Source: Lachnospiraceae bacterium AD3010 (lineage in GTDB: Bacteria; Bacillota; Clostridia; Lachnospirales; Lachnospiraceae). Taken from it: a stretch of DNA of 64,000 nt. The stretch lies in assembly GCA_000622025.1 (NCBI GenBank), contig JHWU01000017.1:1-64000 (forward strand), given 5' to 3'. This document shows, piece by piece, positions 41,412-49,979 of this stretch; the stretch's first letter is position 1; each line of letters starts with the position of its first letter. The translations under genes and the position numbers were made by a program. The notes under the pieces were generated by a model. That model saw only the letters and a program-made list of their open reading frames with translations, was not told the DNA's origin and ran no database searches.

Positions 41412-42692
41412 ATGCTTGATATCAAATTTGTCAGAGAAAATCCGGAAACTGTAAAGGAAAATATAAAGAAGAAATTTCAGGATGAGAAGCTGCCGCTCGT
41501 GGACGAAGTAATAGCGCTGGATAAGGAAAACCGTGAGACACAGCAGGAGGCTGACGATCTAAGGAACAGCAGAAACAAGCTTTCTAAAGAGATCGGGGCT
41601 CTTATGGCTAAGGGGCAGAAGGAAGAGGCCGAGAAGGTAAAGGCTCAGGTTTCCGCCAACGCAGAAAGACTTTCCGAGCTGGAAAAAAAGAATAATGAGC
41701 TTAAGGAAAAGATACAGTCCATAATGTACGTGATCCCGCAGATAATCGACCCCTCGGTCCCCATTGGAAAGGATGACAGCGAGAATAAGGAGATAGAAAA
41801 ATTCGGAGAACCCCTGGTTCCGGATTTCGAGATACCATATCACACGGATATTATGGAGAGCTTCGGCGGGATTGATCTGGATGCAGCGAGGCGTGTCGCC
41901 GGAAACGGATTTTATTATCTTGTGGGAGATATAGCCAGACTTCACTCGGCTGTTATTTCCTACGCCAGAGATTTTATGATAGACAGAGGCTTTACCTATG
42001 TGGTTCCGCCTTTTATGATCCACGGAAATGTGGTGCAGGGAGTTATGAGCTTTCCTGAAATGGAAGCTATGATGTACAAGATAGAGGGGGAGGATCTGTA
42101 TCTTATCGGGACCTCCGAACACTCGATGATCGGGCGTTATATTGACCAGATCGTTCCGGAGAAGAACCTTCCGCTTACACTTACCAGCTATTCTCCCTGC
42201 TTCAGGAAGGAGAAGGGAGCCCATGGATTGGAGGAGAGAGGAGTATACCGGATCCATCAGTTTGAAAAGCAGGAGATGATAGTAGTCTGCAAGCCGGAAG
42301 ATTCGCCGTACTGGTACGATCAGCTCTGGAAGAATACCGTGGATCTTTTCAGATCTCTTGATATACCGGTCCGTACACTGGAGTGTTGCTCCGGCGATCT
42401 TGCCGATCTGAAGTGCAAGTCCTGTGATGTGGAAGCATGGAGCCCGAGACAGAAGAAGTACTTTGAGGTAGGAAGCTGTTCAAACCTTGGAGATGCCCAG
42501 GCAAGGAGACTGAAGATAAGGATAAAGGGAGAAAAGGGTAATTATCTCGCTCACACCCTTAATAATACAGTTGTGGCTCCGCCCAGAATGCTTATTGCCT
42601 TCCTTGAAAATAATCTTCAGGAGGACGGATCCGTAAGGATCCCCGAGGTACTGAGACCTTATATGGGAGGAAAAGATTTGCTTGTTCCGTAA
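41412..42692 (+). CDS. serS: seryl-tRNA synthetase
   Basis: The 426-residue protein has the N-terminal long coiled-coil arm (residues about 27-105, EIGALMAKGQKEEAEKVKAQ) that reads the long variable arm of tRNA-Ser, then the class II core with the TSEHSMIGRY region, motif 2 as PCFRKEKGAHGLEERGVYR and motif 3 around NTVVAPPRMLIAFLEN. The DNLGDAQARR-type loop is seen as SNLGDAQARRLKI. It lies 155 bases before a tRNA-Ser gene on the same strand. No T-box leader is visible upstream. Confidence 0.97.
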   Translation: MLDIKFVRENPETVKENIKKKFQDEKLPLVDEVIALDKENRETQQEADDLRNSRNKLSKEIGALMAKGQKEEAEKVKAQVSANAERLSELEKKNNELKEKIQSIMYVIPQIIDPSVPIGKDDSENKEIEKFGEPLVPDFEIPYHTDIMESFGGIDLDAARRVAGNGFYYLVGDIARLHSAVISYARDFMIDRGFTYVVPPFMIHGNVVQGVMSFPEMEAMMYKIEGEDLYLIGTSEHSMIGRYIDQIVPEKNLPLTLTSYSPCFRKEKGAHGLEERGVYRIHQFEKQEMIVVCKPEDSPYWYDQLWKNTVDLFRSLDIPVRTLECCSGDLADLKCKSCDVEAWSPRQKKYFEVGSCSNLGDAQARRLKIRIKGEKGNYLAHTLNNTVVAPPRMLIAFLENNLQEDGSVRIPEVLRPYMGGKDLLVP

Positions 42693-42752
42693 TTGGCGTG
42701 TTCCTGTGCAGGCCGGCCGGTAGGATGTTTAGTGAGTAAATCACTCTCACGG

Positions 42753-42782
42753 TTGACAATACGGGTATCATAAAGTTATAAT
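42753..42782 (+). promoter_or_regulatory. tRNA-Ser promoter
   Basis: TTGACA (42753-42758) and TATAAT (42777-42782) are both perfect boxes with an 18-base spacer, 65 bases before the tRNA. A small GC hairpin lies between the promoter and the tRNA. Confidence 0.85.
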
Positions 42783-42847
42783 CTACTTTGCGTCCGGCAT
42801 CTGTCCGGACGCGAAAGTAATAAAAAAATCTGATGATTCAGGCTTAT

Positions 42848-42935
42848 GGAGAAGTACTCAAGAGGCTGAAGAGGCGCCCCTGCTAAGGGTGTAGGTCGTT
42901 AACGCGGCGCGAGGGTTCAAATCCCTCCTTCTCCG
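42848..42935 (+). tRNA. tRNA-Ser (anticodon GCT)
   Basis: The 88-base gene has acceptor GGAGAAG/CTTCTCC, an anticodon loop CTGCTAA (anticodon GCT, reading AGC/AGT), a long variable arm as required for tRNA-Ser, and T arm GAGGG-TTCAAAT-CCCTC. CCA is not encoded. Its 3' end AAATCCCTCCTTCTCCGG is repeated at 43184, 49803 and 51426, so it is the integration target of the downstream island. Confidence 0.96.
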
Positions 42936-42941
42936 GTATAT

Positions 42942-43000
42942 GAAAACAAAAGAGGCAATCCTTTTCGAGTGAGCTCGAAAGGACTGCCTCTCTTGTTTTC
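42942..43000 (+). terminator. long hairpin 3' of tRNA-Ser
   Basis: The arms GAAAACAAAAGAGGCA and TGCCTCTCTTGTTTTC, with inner CCTTTTCGAG and CTCGAAAGG, form a stem of about 26 bp. Related but different-sequence hairpins follow the att copies at 49803 and 51426, which keep pairing. Confidence 0.75.
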
Positions 43001-43183
43001 ACAAAGGGCTTCGCCCTTTGAGGCACACTGCGTGTGCCCCGGCTCGTAACGAGCCGGCATGCGTACAATGCTCCGCATCGTCCGCATACCGTCTGTCGCC
43101 CGATGAATGCGTAAAGAGAATGTCCTTTGTGCGCAAGCGCCCACGGACATTCCTTTCGCATTCACCCGGCTCGTTACTCGCCT
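43001..43183. repeat. palindrome array between two tRNA-Ser 3' ends
   Basis: This holds CAAAGGGCTTCGCCCTTTG, GGCACACTGCGTGTGCC, CCGGCTCGTAACGAGCCGG and a longer imperfect inverted repeat in which GAATGCG...GAATGTCC faces GGACATTCC...CGCATTC. No gene is supported. Shortened versions of the array follow the tRNA-end copies at 49803 and 51426. Confidence 0.75.
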
Positions 43184-43201
43184 AAATCCCTCCTTCTCCG
43201 G
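43184..43201 (+). repeat. att core, left end of island
   Basis: AAATCCCTCCTTCTCCGG is identical to bases 42919-42936, the tRNA-Ser 3' end plus one base. TGGTGCGG-type direct repeats, candidate recombinase arm sites, follow at 43266-43282. Confidence 0.75.
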
Positions 43202-43379
43202 GAAAAGAATGGCTGTAAATGCTGATAAGATCGGCGTTTGCGGCCTTTTCGATTTTTAGTGTCGAGTGGTGCGGGTGGTGCGAGGGAGCCGCTATCGCCG
43301 AAGGCGATTTAATTGCGGCGACCGACTTATCACGCCGGAGTACGGGCGTGATGCTTCCCGATGTTATTTACGCGGCTTT

Positions 43380-43838
43380 TCAAGGGGTGGAGTCCTCGCG
43401 ATGCGCCATTTTAGCGAGATTTGAACGGAACGCCGAGTCATCATCCGTGATATTCCGGCTGTAATGCAGTGCCATGCTCGAGCAAGCCCAGCCAAAATAA
43501 TCGCACATTTCTTTGATGTTATCCCCGGTAAAAAGACTGGAAGCCACAAAATTTCTTGCTGAGTGGGGCTTATAGTAAGGAACACCGGCGGCTTCGCAAA
43601 GCTTCTTAACGTGCTTGCGGTACGTATCGGGATTCAATGGCTTTCCGTTAAACTCGAAAACATAGGTTCCTTCCGGATTTAAGCTAAAAGCACGCCGGAG
43701 TACGGACAGTGTTTCCGGTAAGATCGGGACTTCCCTCTTTCCGTGTGAGCTGTTTCCCTTGGTTCCGTCAATTACCATGAAATGCGAGCCGGACTTCTCA
43801 TCTGCGGTAATCTGATGATTATGAATGTTTAACAGCAT
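43380..43838 (-). pseudogene. tyrosine recombinase, C-terminal remnant
   Basis: The remaining 152 residues hold the second half of the catalytic domain: KPHSARN (H-x-x-R), GWACSSMALHYSRN with the nucleophilic tyrosine, and the beta strands REVPILPETLSVLRRAF. The N-terminal DNA-binding domain and the first catalytic arginine are missing. Just upstream, GAAAGGAGAGAAGAAC precedes an ATG that opens only six codons in another frame, so the original start region seems to be joined to the remnant after an internal deletion. It lies next to the left att copy, as integrases do. Confidence 0.8.
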
Positions 43839-44001
43839 ATTTTCGTTACTATCTGATGTAAACCATCATGTTCTTCTCTCCTTTCTTGTTATAAATTTGT
43901 TACGTACTTAATATGGGATTTAGTAGTTCAGATAAAAAAATGTCATGAAATAAATGACGTGATATAATGCGAAATAAGAATTAGATTCAAAAGGAAGCCA
44001 T

Positions 44002-44964
44002 ATGGGAAAGAAAGATACTATTACAAAAAAATACCTTGAACAGCCTGAAGTATTTGCAGATGCTTTCAATTATTTTCTTTTTGACGGTAAGAATGTCATT
44101 AAATCAAAGGATCTGAAGGAACAGGATCCGACAGAGCTTGCAGTTATGAAAAAGATGGGGAAGGTATTTACCAGCCAGAAAATGCGGGATGTGCTTAGGC
44201 TATGTACAGTCCGACACAGCAAATATGCAACTTTAGTACTTCTTGGGATAGAAGGACAGACCGATATTAGCTATGTTATGCCGGTTAGGGATTATCTCTA
44301 TGACGCCTTAAATTATGCGGAACAGATAGATAATATCAGAAAAAAACATATGGAAACAAAGGATCTGAAGGGATCAGAGTATATTTCCGGATTTTCAAAG
44401 AAAGATAAACTTATTCCGGTAATAACCTTATGCGTTTGCTTCGATAAAACCCATTGGGATGGTCCCAAATCACTATATGACATGTTTGGGAAGATAGATC
44501 CCCATATCAAGAAATATGTGAATAACTACTCTTTAAACCTTATTTCCCCCGAAGAAATTACAGATTTTTCAAAATTCTCATCTGGTTTGGGGCTGGCAAT
44601 GGAGTTTATACATAATTCAGATGACAAGAAGCGTTTACATGCTATAATGGAATCGAAGAAGGAATATAGAAGCGTTGATATCCAGACTGTGGATATCATA
44701 AATACATATACATCTGCAAATATTTCAAAGAAGAATGCGGAGGGAGGCCGAATCAACGTGTGTACTGCGATACAGGGATTAATCGAAGATGGAAGAATAC
44801 AGGGATTAAAAGAAGGACGGAAAGAAGGTTTGGAAGAAGGAGCAAATATGCTTGCCAAACTGATAAAGCTTCTTAATCCGGATAGCAAGGAGTTCGACAA
44901 GGCCTTAAATGGCACGTCGGCAGATCGAAAACGGCTTTATAAGAAATATAAAATTATAGATTGA
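44002..44964 (+). CDS. Rpn family recombination-promoting nuclease
   Basis: The 320-residue protein has the Rpn layout: an N-terminal PD-(D/E)XK fold with YFLFDGKNVI and the downstream VLLGIEGQTDISYVMPVRD (E-x-Q form of the catalytic half motif), and a C-terminal stretch of KEGRKEGLEEGA repeats that ends most Rpn proteins. Family members are DNA nucleases that raise RecA-independent recombination. A TATAAT box at 43963-43968 may serve as -10. It lies inside the tRNA-Ser island and is unrelated in detail to the PD-(D/E)XK gene at 17 kb. Confidence 0.88.
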   Translation: MGKKDTITKKYLEQPEVFADAFNYFLFDGKNVIKSKDLKEQDPTELAVMKKMGKVFTSQKMRDVLRLCTVRHSKYATLVLLGIEGQTDISYVMPVRDYLYDALNYAEQIDNIRKKHMETKDLKGSEYISGFSKKDKLIPVITLCVCFDKTHWDGPKSLYDMFGKIDPHIKKYVNNYSLNLISPEEITDFSKFSSGLGLAMEFIHNSDDKKRLHAIMESKKEYRSVDIQTVDIINTYTSANISKKNAEGGRINVCTAIQGLIEDGRIQGLKEGRKEGLEEGANMLAKLIKLLNPDSKEFDKALNGTSADRKRLYKKYKIID

Positions 44965-45114
44965 AAAATGGTTTTCATATATCCCGGCATACTTTTGATA
45001 TTGCCGGGATTTTTAATCCATATTTTTATAAAATGATAGTTAATAGATGTTAATTATTAACAGACATTGACCGATATATTATTCAGATAAGAAAAAACTA
45101 ACCGGGGGTGCCGC

Positions 45115-45684
45115 ATGAATATTAAAATGCCAGGAATTAATCTGACTGCAAATAATGTGTTGAATAGTACTAAAGAACGTTTGGAAAGACAGGACAAACG
45201 AGACAACCGGATAGCCTTTTTTGAGCAGCAGAAAGAAAACCTCAAAGGAATGAAGGCCGGTACCATAGATGAGATATCCAGAAAATTGGATCTCTTGCAT
45301 GGATATAATGCAGAAATATTGGCGGCAAAGACGGAATATAATCATGAGCAGATGTTCCATATTATGGATGAAGCTATGGAGCAGGGCGAGAAGATAGCAG
45401 AGGAAGCAAAAAAATATGCACCTAAGACGCCGGAAGAACGTAAAGAAGAAATGATCGAAGAAGCAACCGGAATAGAAAAAGACGAGGGTATAATGTCGGA
45501 GATCATGGATGAATTAACTGAAGAAGTGGAAGAAATGTCAGAGGCCGAAATGAAAGAAATGGACAGCCTGACATCATCAGAAGTGATACCACAAACCGTA
45601 GTTGAGAATTTAGAAGAACTTGATAGGAAAGCGTTGGATAATACGATCCCGGAACAATATAAAAGAATCGATTATCGCATATAG
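45115..45684 (+). CDS. charged coiled-coil protein, unrecognised
   Basis: The 189-residue protein begins MNIKMPGINLTANNVLNSTK and is mostly helical, with an acidic stretch EIMDELTEEVEEMSEAEMKE near residues 125-145. It has no signal peptide or membrane segment. A GGGGGTG site lies before the ATG. The gene is followed within 35 bases by another charged coiled-coil gene, and the two are likely cotranscribed. I do not recognise a family. The short hydrophobic N-terminus recalls other small proteins in this window whose first residues are polar with a Gly-Ile-x-Ser element. Confidence 0.7.
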   Translation: MNIKMPGINLTANNVLNSTKERLERQDKRDNRIAFFEQQKENLKGMKAGTIDEISRKLDLLHGYNAEILAAKTEYNHEQMFHIMDEAMEQGEKIAEEAKKYAPKTPEERKEEMIEEATGIEKDEGIMSEIMDELTEEVEEMSEAEMKEMDSLTSSEVIPQTVVENLEELDRKALDNTIPEQYKRIDYRI

Positions 45685-45719
45685 ACGGATATAGACAATT
45701 ATTTAAAGGAGGAACGATC

Positions 45720-46235
45720 ATGGCAATTTCAAGTATCATGTCTCGATTACTGATATCAGCTGGGAATACAATGAAGATGGCAGAGATTCGACAGGGATTG
45801 AATAAAGAGATGGAGCACAGAGCCGGTGTCTTAAATGCGGAAATAAAGCTTGACGGAGGACGTGGAGCTGATACCCGCAAGAAGGAAGAAGAACTGGAAA
45901 AGACGGAGGAAAAGGCATCCAAGATTAATGTGGAGGCAATGAATTCTTTAAGTGAAATGAATAATGAACTCCGGAGTGCAGCAAATAGGGATCAGGAAGA
46001 GGCAAGAGCAGAAAAGAAACAGGCCGAAAAGATATCAGAGAAAAGAAAAACTGAGAAAGAAGAGCGGGCAAAGAGACTCGAAAAATTGCAAGAAAAGAAT
46101 GTTGGGGAGACGACAAATAAAGAATCAGACGAAATCGCTGAAGGAACCACTTTTGTTAATTTTGTTGCTGATGGGATTACTCCGGATTCTGGAGTTATTG
46201 ATAGTGTCGGCGGGAAAGTAGACATCAAAACATGA
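45720..46235 (+). CDS. charged coiled-coil protein, unrecognised
   Basis: The 171-residue protein starts MAISSIMSRLLISAGNTMKM after an excellent AAAGGAGG site. Residues of about 50-135 form a strongly charged helix rich in Lys and Glu (KKEEELEKTEEKASK, RKTEKEERAKRLEKLQEK). The last 30 residues are uncharged and contain GITPDSGVIDSVGGKVD. No catalytic motif is visible. Position suggests a unit with the preceding gene, upstream of BlaI/BlaR1. Confidence 0.7.
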   Translation: MAISSIMSRLLISAGNTMKMAEIRQGLNKEMEHRAGVLNAEIKLDGGRGADTRKKEEELEKTEEKASKINVEAMNSLSEMNNELRSAANRDQEEARAEKKQAEKISEKRKTEKEERAKRLEKLQEKNVGETTNKESDEIAEGTTFVNFVADGITPDSGVIDSVGGKVDIKT

Positions 46236-46376
46236 GATATATATTGAATTTATTTACAATGCTTATCAGAAACATTAAAATAAATTAATGGTTAAGGATT
46301 GTAAATCAATACTGTGCTTGTGAAGGGAAAGCATTGTAACAGAAGAATTCAATATTTCTGCGAGGTAAAGAATATC

Positions 46377-46787
46377 ATGGGAAACGACGAGAAAATGCCT
46401 ACCGAGAGAGAATGGCTCCTGATGGAAGCGATCTGGAGTTATGAGGAAAAGAAAGATGTTGCAGAAGAAGGCATTACTTCTTCTGAAATACTGGATATGG
46501 TATGTAAAACAGATGAGATGACTGTCCGTACAGAAAGGGTACTGATGCACCACCTTGTGAGGAAGGGGCTTGTAGGCTATACCGTGGATGCTCATGACAG
46601 CCGCGTATATCATTATTTTTCGAAAAAGACAAAAGAAGAATGCCTAAAAGAAAAGCAGCAGGATTTTATCAACCTGTATTTCAGTGGTAACCGCGTTGGG
46701 GCAGCAGCCTCATTTATCAAGGACATCGAGTTGTCTGACAGTGATATAAAGGAGCTTGAAAAGATTCTTATGCAAAGGAAAAAATGA
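46377..46787 (+). CDS. BlaI/MecI-type transcriptional repressor
   Basis: The ATG at 46377, after GCGAGG, gives 136 residues. The N-terminal winged helix has PTEREWLLMEAIWSYEEK and MTVRTERVLMHHLVRKGLVGYTV, matching the BlaI pattern T-x-x-E-x-x-I-M-x-x-x-W...T-V-x-T-x-L-x-x-L-x-x-K-G. The C-terminal helices serve dimerisation and contain the region where the partner protease would cut. It overlaps no gene but BlaR1 begins directly after it. Candidate operators with TTACAAT/ATTGTAA half-sites lie upstream. Confidence 0.85.
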   Translation: MGNDEKMPTEREWLLMEAIWSYEEKKDVAEEGITSSEILDMVCKTDEMTVRTERVLMHHLVRKGLVGYTVDAHDSRVYHYFSKKTKEECLKEKQQDFINLYFSGNRVGAAASFIKDIELSDSDIKELEKILMQRKK

Positions 46788-48074
46788 ATGGATAACACGA
46801 TGTTGGTAATTTTCAGACATCTGAAGGCTGTTGAGGATTTTCTGGATTTCTCATCGGCTTATATAGTGACCGTAGCTTTGCGTTGTACGATCGTATCTTT
46901 CGTGTTATTGGCCGTAGTAATGATAATTCGTTCAACTATCATTAAGAATACAGTATTTCTGAAAGGCTTGATATGGTCGCTCGTTCTACTATTCCCTTTT
47001 TTTGGAACACTGAAAGCATATTATGATGCCGGAATACCGGGTATGAGAATTATTTCGAAGCCGTTTCATTTATGTCAGGAAGCAGCTATCACATACTTCT
47101 GGTTCAGAACCGGGTATTTGGTAATAGCAGTATTACTGATCATCAGGCTCTTTAAGAACATGGGAAGCATGAAAAAGCTTTACCGTGCAGCCAAAGAAAG
47201 GGATATTTTCGGGGAAAAACTGGGAATTATAGATCTGCCGATATCTCCCTGCACATTTGGTCTTTTTTCACCGAAGATCCTATGCCCGAAGAGTATTGTG
47301 GAAGAGTTTGAAGATGAAGAACTGAGAACGGTGATCATTCATGAAAAAACTCACATCCGGCTTGGTCATTTATGGATATTCTTTATCTGGGAATTATTGT
47401 CGTCATTCTACTGGATGAACCCATTCCTGAGGCTGTCTTTTCCTTTGCTCCGGGCAGATATGGAGGAGATCTGTGACCGTGTAACTATTGCAGCAAGTGG
47501 GAAGGATCATTTAGAGTACGGAGAGCTTATTCTTAAAACAGCCGTTAATTCTATGGAAATGAAGAAGCGCATACCTGCCATGTTTATTGGAGAAAATGGA
47601 AAGAAGGAGCTAAAGGCGCGGTGCGTAAAGATCAGGGAATATAAGCCTTTCAGTAGTAATCACATACGTGGAATGGCTGCAATATCACTAATGCTGCTCG
47701 GTGCTTTCCTTATTCTTCTTTTACAACACTCATATCCCAAATATGAGATCCTGCCGGATATCGTTGTAACGGATGAAATGGGGAACAGACTCGCGGGATG
47801 GGAAAGTACGGATTGCTCAGGCGTTATTGTCCGAAAAGACGATAAGTTTCTGGTTGACACAGGGAAATTAAGGAAGGAGCTACCAGAGAATTTTGCAAGG
47901 GGAAAATATGTATATTTTTACTATGACATGTTCATGAAAATACCGGGAATGGGAGGCGGCGGTTACTGCGCATGGCTTGAGGATGTACCGGAGGAAGGTC
48001 TTGTTGAAGCGGAAGAAGGTGGACATGAGCTTAGCGATGATATCTGTATTTGGTTGATCAAATGGATACTATAA
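46788..48074 (+). CDS. BlaR1-type M56 membrane metalloprotease
   Basis: The 428-residue protein has four membrane segments, three before and one after a cytoplasmic zinc protease domain with HEKTH (His185, Glu186, His189) and a downstream ADMEEICD region supplying the third ligand. The extracellular C-terminal domain is only about 105 residues and is not a penicillin-binding domain, unlike that of BlaR1/MecR1. It contains GGGGYCAWLEDVPEEG and several cysteines. The ligand is therefore unknown. With the BlaI-type gene before it, it should form an antirepressor pair. No beta-lactamase gene is near. Confidence 0.88.
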   Translation: MDNTMLVIFRHLKAVEDFLDFSSAYIVTVALRCTIVSFVLLAVVMIIRSTIIKNTVFLKGLIWSLVLLFPFFGTLKAYYDAGIPGMRIISKPFHLCQEAAITYFWFRTGYLVIAVLLIIRLFKNMGSMKKLYRAAKERDIFGEKLGIIDLPISPCTFGLFSPKILCPKSIVEEFEDEELRTVIIHEKTHIRLGHLWIFFIWELLSSFYWMNPFLRLSFPLLRADMEEICDRVTIAASGKDHLEYGELILKTAVNSMEMKKRIPAMFIGENGKKELKARCVKIREYKPFSSNHIRGMAAISLMLLGAFLILLLQHSYPKYEILPDIVVTDEMGNRLAGWESTDCSGVIVRKDDKFLVDTGKLRKELPENFARGKYVYFYYDMFMKIPGMGGGGYCAWLEDVPEEGLVEAEEGGHELSDDICIWLIKWIL

Positions 48075-48107
48075 TTATTTTTGCACAAATGATTAACGAT
48101 CATTAAC

Positions 48108-48144
48108 GAATAAGTCAATTAGAACCGTCCCCATTGACTTATTC
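48108..48144. repeat. hairpin with GAACCGTC loop
   Basis: GAATAAGTCAAT pairs with ATTGACTTATTC, a 12-bp stem around TAGAACCGTCCCC. The GAACCGTC sequence recurs in hairpins at 150, 16900 (reverse), 54294 and 63718. It lies just after BlaR1. Confidence 0.6.
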
Positions 48145-48206
48145 ACGAACATAAAACGCAGGGAAGTGTTAGAAATGCCGGAAAATACCGGGGAAAAGAG
48201 GTGCTG

Positions 48207-48992
48207 ATGAATGGAATCGCAGGTGTTTCTTTTCGGGAAACGAATTTGGGGCTTGAAGTGCGGGTAAGGAAAAGCCCGGGAAATTCATCCCTTGGAAAAT
48301 TGAAAAAGAGACTGCCATATAACTTTAAGCAGCTTTCAAAGCAGATAATGCAGGTAAAGACTTCGGAAGCAGCACGACCTCTTGTCACAAAGATAAGAGC
48401 AAAATTGTCATGGCTTTATAGAAAGCTAAAATCCGGAGAATACGGGGACAGTGAGATAGCTGCAGCCATTATCCATGCTGCATCTATGGAAAAGATCGCA
48501 AAGAAAAAGGTCCGGCATCTGGAAGAAGAGGAAGCCGCTGAAAATGGAAGCAGTCCAGCAAATACCATGGGTGAGGATGAAGAAATATATGGGAAAGATG
48601 AGTTGGAGGAGAGCCTGAAGGAAAATAAAGAGATTTCCGAAGAGGTGATGAAAAATCTTTTGGAGGAAATAGAAGAACTGGAAGAAGAGCTCGCCGATGA
48701 TATGATGTCAGAGCTTCAGGACATGGTTTCCTGTGCGGGGAAGGAAATGTCCGAAGAAGAGATACAGAGCCTGAAACGAAATCACAGGCAGAAAGAAGAA
48801 CAGCAGCTAACAAGGGCCGATCTTAAGTATTTGAAAGCCCTATTCGACAGGCTTGAACAGGAAAAGAAACAGGCTTCAGCCGGTAACTATCAGGCCGGAG
48901 GAAACAGCAGCCCGACATTTTCTTTTTCTGTTGAATGCATGCCGGAAGTTGAGTTGATGGATGTAGGAGAAACTGTAGATTTAAGCGTTTGA
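48207..48992 (+). CDS. charged protein, unrecognised, Lachnospiraceae type
   Basis: The ATG at 48207 follows AGAGG by 5 bases and gives 261 residues, MNGIAGVSFRETNLGLEVRV and so on. A conserved-looking helical segment KRLPYNFKQLSKQIMQVKTS is followed by RKLKSGEYGDSEIAAAIIHA, a pattern I have the impression of having seen in other Lachnospiraceae proteins but cannot name. Residues of about 95-185 are very acidic. No signal peptide or membrane segment is present. It lies 132 bases after BlaR1 and 16 bases before the next gene, so these two form a pair. Confidence 0.7.
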   Translation: MNGIAGVSFRETNLGLEVRVRKSPGNSSLGKLKKRLPYNFKQLSKQIMQVKTSEAARPLVTKIRAKLSWLYRKLKSGEYGDSEIAAAIIHAASMEKIAKKKVRHLEEEEAAENGSSPANTMGEDEEIYGKDELEESLKENKEISEEVMKNLLEEIEELEEELADDMMSELQDMVSCAGKEMSEEEIQSLKRNHRQKEEQQLTRADLKYLKALFDRLEQEKKQASAGNYQAGGNSSPTFSFSVECMPEVELMDVGETVDLSV

Positions 48993-49008
48993 AAGGAGAA
49001 TAAAGACT

Positions 49009-49647
49009 ATGTCAATGGAGATCAATGGAATTAGTTCAGTAACACAATATTTTAGCAATCAGGAAAATATGGATGTTTCGGTAAAAAAAGCAGAAGAACA
49101 GAATGTGGAAAGGGTTCAGAATAATGAAGGTGTGACTTATGAAAGAGGAACCGCAGAAGAAAATGGCCTGTATTCGAAAATGAAAATGAATAAGGCTGAC
49201 AGAACTGCTATTGCTGAGCAGATGAAGGCAGATATGGAAGAGAATAAGCGTCAGCTTATGGAGCTGGTTCAGAAGACGCTTTCCGGACAGGTTGGAGCAT
49301 ATGGTAAAGCAAATGATGATAATTTCTGGAAAACACTTGCTGGTGGAAAGTATACTGTGGATGCTGCAACAAAAGCACAGGCACAGAAGGACGTTGGTGA
49401 GGATGGTTACTGGGGAGTTAAGCAGACCGCTCAAAGGCTGTTTGATTTTGCAGGTGCGCTTGCCGGAGATGATGTTGATAAGATGAAGGACATGCAGAAA
49501 GCTATGGAAAAAGGCTTTAAGCTTGCAACAAAGGCTTGGGGAAGAGAACTTCCTAAGATAAGCCAGGACACCCTTGATGCCGCAAATAAGTTGTTTGAGA
49601 ATTATTACAAATTTAAGGAACAGGAGAAAAATGCTGCTGAAATCTAA
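49009..49647 (+). CDS. DUF5610-like protein
   Basis: The 212-residue protein begins MSMEINGISSVTQYFSNQEN after a GAAAGGAG site. The C-terminal half has GYWGVKQTAQRLFDFAGALA and LPKISQDTLDAANKLFE, resembling the pattern G-Y-x-G-V-x-x-T-x-x-R-x-x-x-F ... L-P-x-I-S-x-x-T that I associate with DUF5610 proteins. That assignment is from memory and moderate at best. No signal peptide or membrane segment is present. It is the last island gene before the right att copy. Confidence 0.7.
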   Translation: MSMEINGISSVTQYFSNQENMDVSVKKAEEQNVERVQNNEGVTYERGTAEENGLYSKMKMNKADRTAIAEQMKADMEENKRQLMELVQKTLSGQVGAYGKANDDNFWKTLAGGKYTVDAATKAQAQKDVGEDGYWGVKQTAQRLFDFAGALAGDDVDKMKDMQKAMEKGFKLATKAWGRELPKISQDTLDAANKLFENYYKFKEQEKNAAEI

Positions 49648-49720
49648 GATCATTCTCTGAATCGTTTGAAAATTGATGAATATCTGTGCTTGCAGGAGAG
49701 GGACGATACAGAGCAAATAT

Positions 49721-49979
49721 CTGGTGCGGAAGTGGTGCGGAAGAAATGGCAGAGGCCGCAAATCTCCTTTCTGTGCGGTTTCCCGAGAGGCATGGATGCT
49801 TCAAATCCCTCCTTCTCCGGTATATGAAAACAGGAGAGACTATCCTTTTGTGCAAATGTCGCACAATGAGAGTCTCTCCTGTTTTTACAAAGGGCTTCGC
49901 CCTTTGAGGCACACTTCGTGTGCCCCGGCTGTCGCCCGATGAATGCGAAAAGAGAATGTCCTCTGTGCGCAAGTAGAAG
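49721..49979 (+). repeat. island-end repeat, copy 2 (arm sites, att core, hairpins)
   Basis: In order it holds two TGGTGCGG repeats (49722-49729 and 49733-49740), a segment ending in AAATCCCTCCTTCTCCGG (49803-49820), a hairpin pairing AAAACAGGAGAGACT with AGTCTCTCCTGTTTT, and a shortened palindrome array. About 210 bases are almost identical to 51344-51560. It ends abruptly inside a peptide-precursor remnant. Confidence 0.85.

Larger units (their letters stand above)
43184..49820. mobile_element. genomic island integrated at tRNA-Ser
   Basis: The 6.6-kb segment is bounded by direct copies of the 18-base tRNA-Ser 3' end. Paired TGGTGCGG repeats lie inside both ends (43266-43282 at the left, 49722-49740 at the right), about 65 bases from the cores, which matches attL and attR of a tyrosine-recombinase element. 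A decayed recombinase gene is adjacent to the left end. The cargo includes an Rpn nuclease, BlaI/BlaR1 and four charged proteins. No conjugation, replication or phage structural genes are present, so it is not self-transmissible as it stands. Confidence 0.65.

Noticed and set aside
42883-43165. Reading frames containing EKEGFEPSRR-type sequence on the minus strand
   Set aside because: They are the antisense of tRNA-Ser and the palindromes after it; the motif is a well-known spurious translation of tRNA genes.
49741-49820. Segment before the att core at 49803 as a complete tRNA gene
   Set aside because: The 3' end looks like a tRNA, but the T arm does not pair (GGATG opposite CCTCC) and no matching acceptor or anticodon arm can be drawn.
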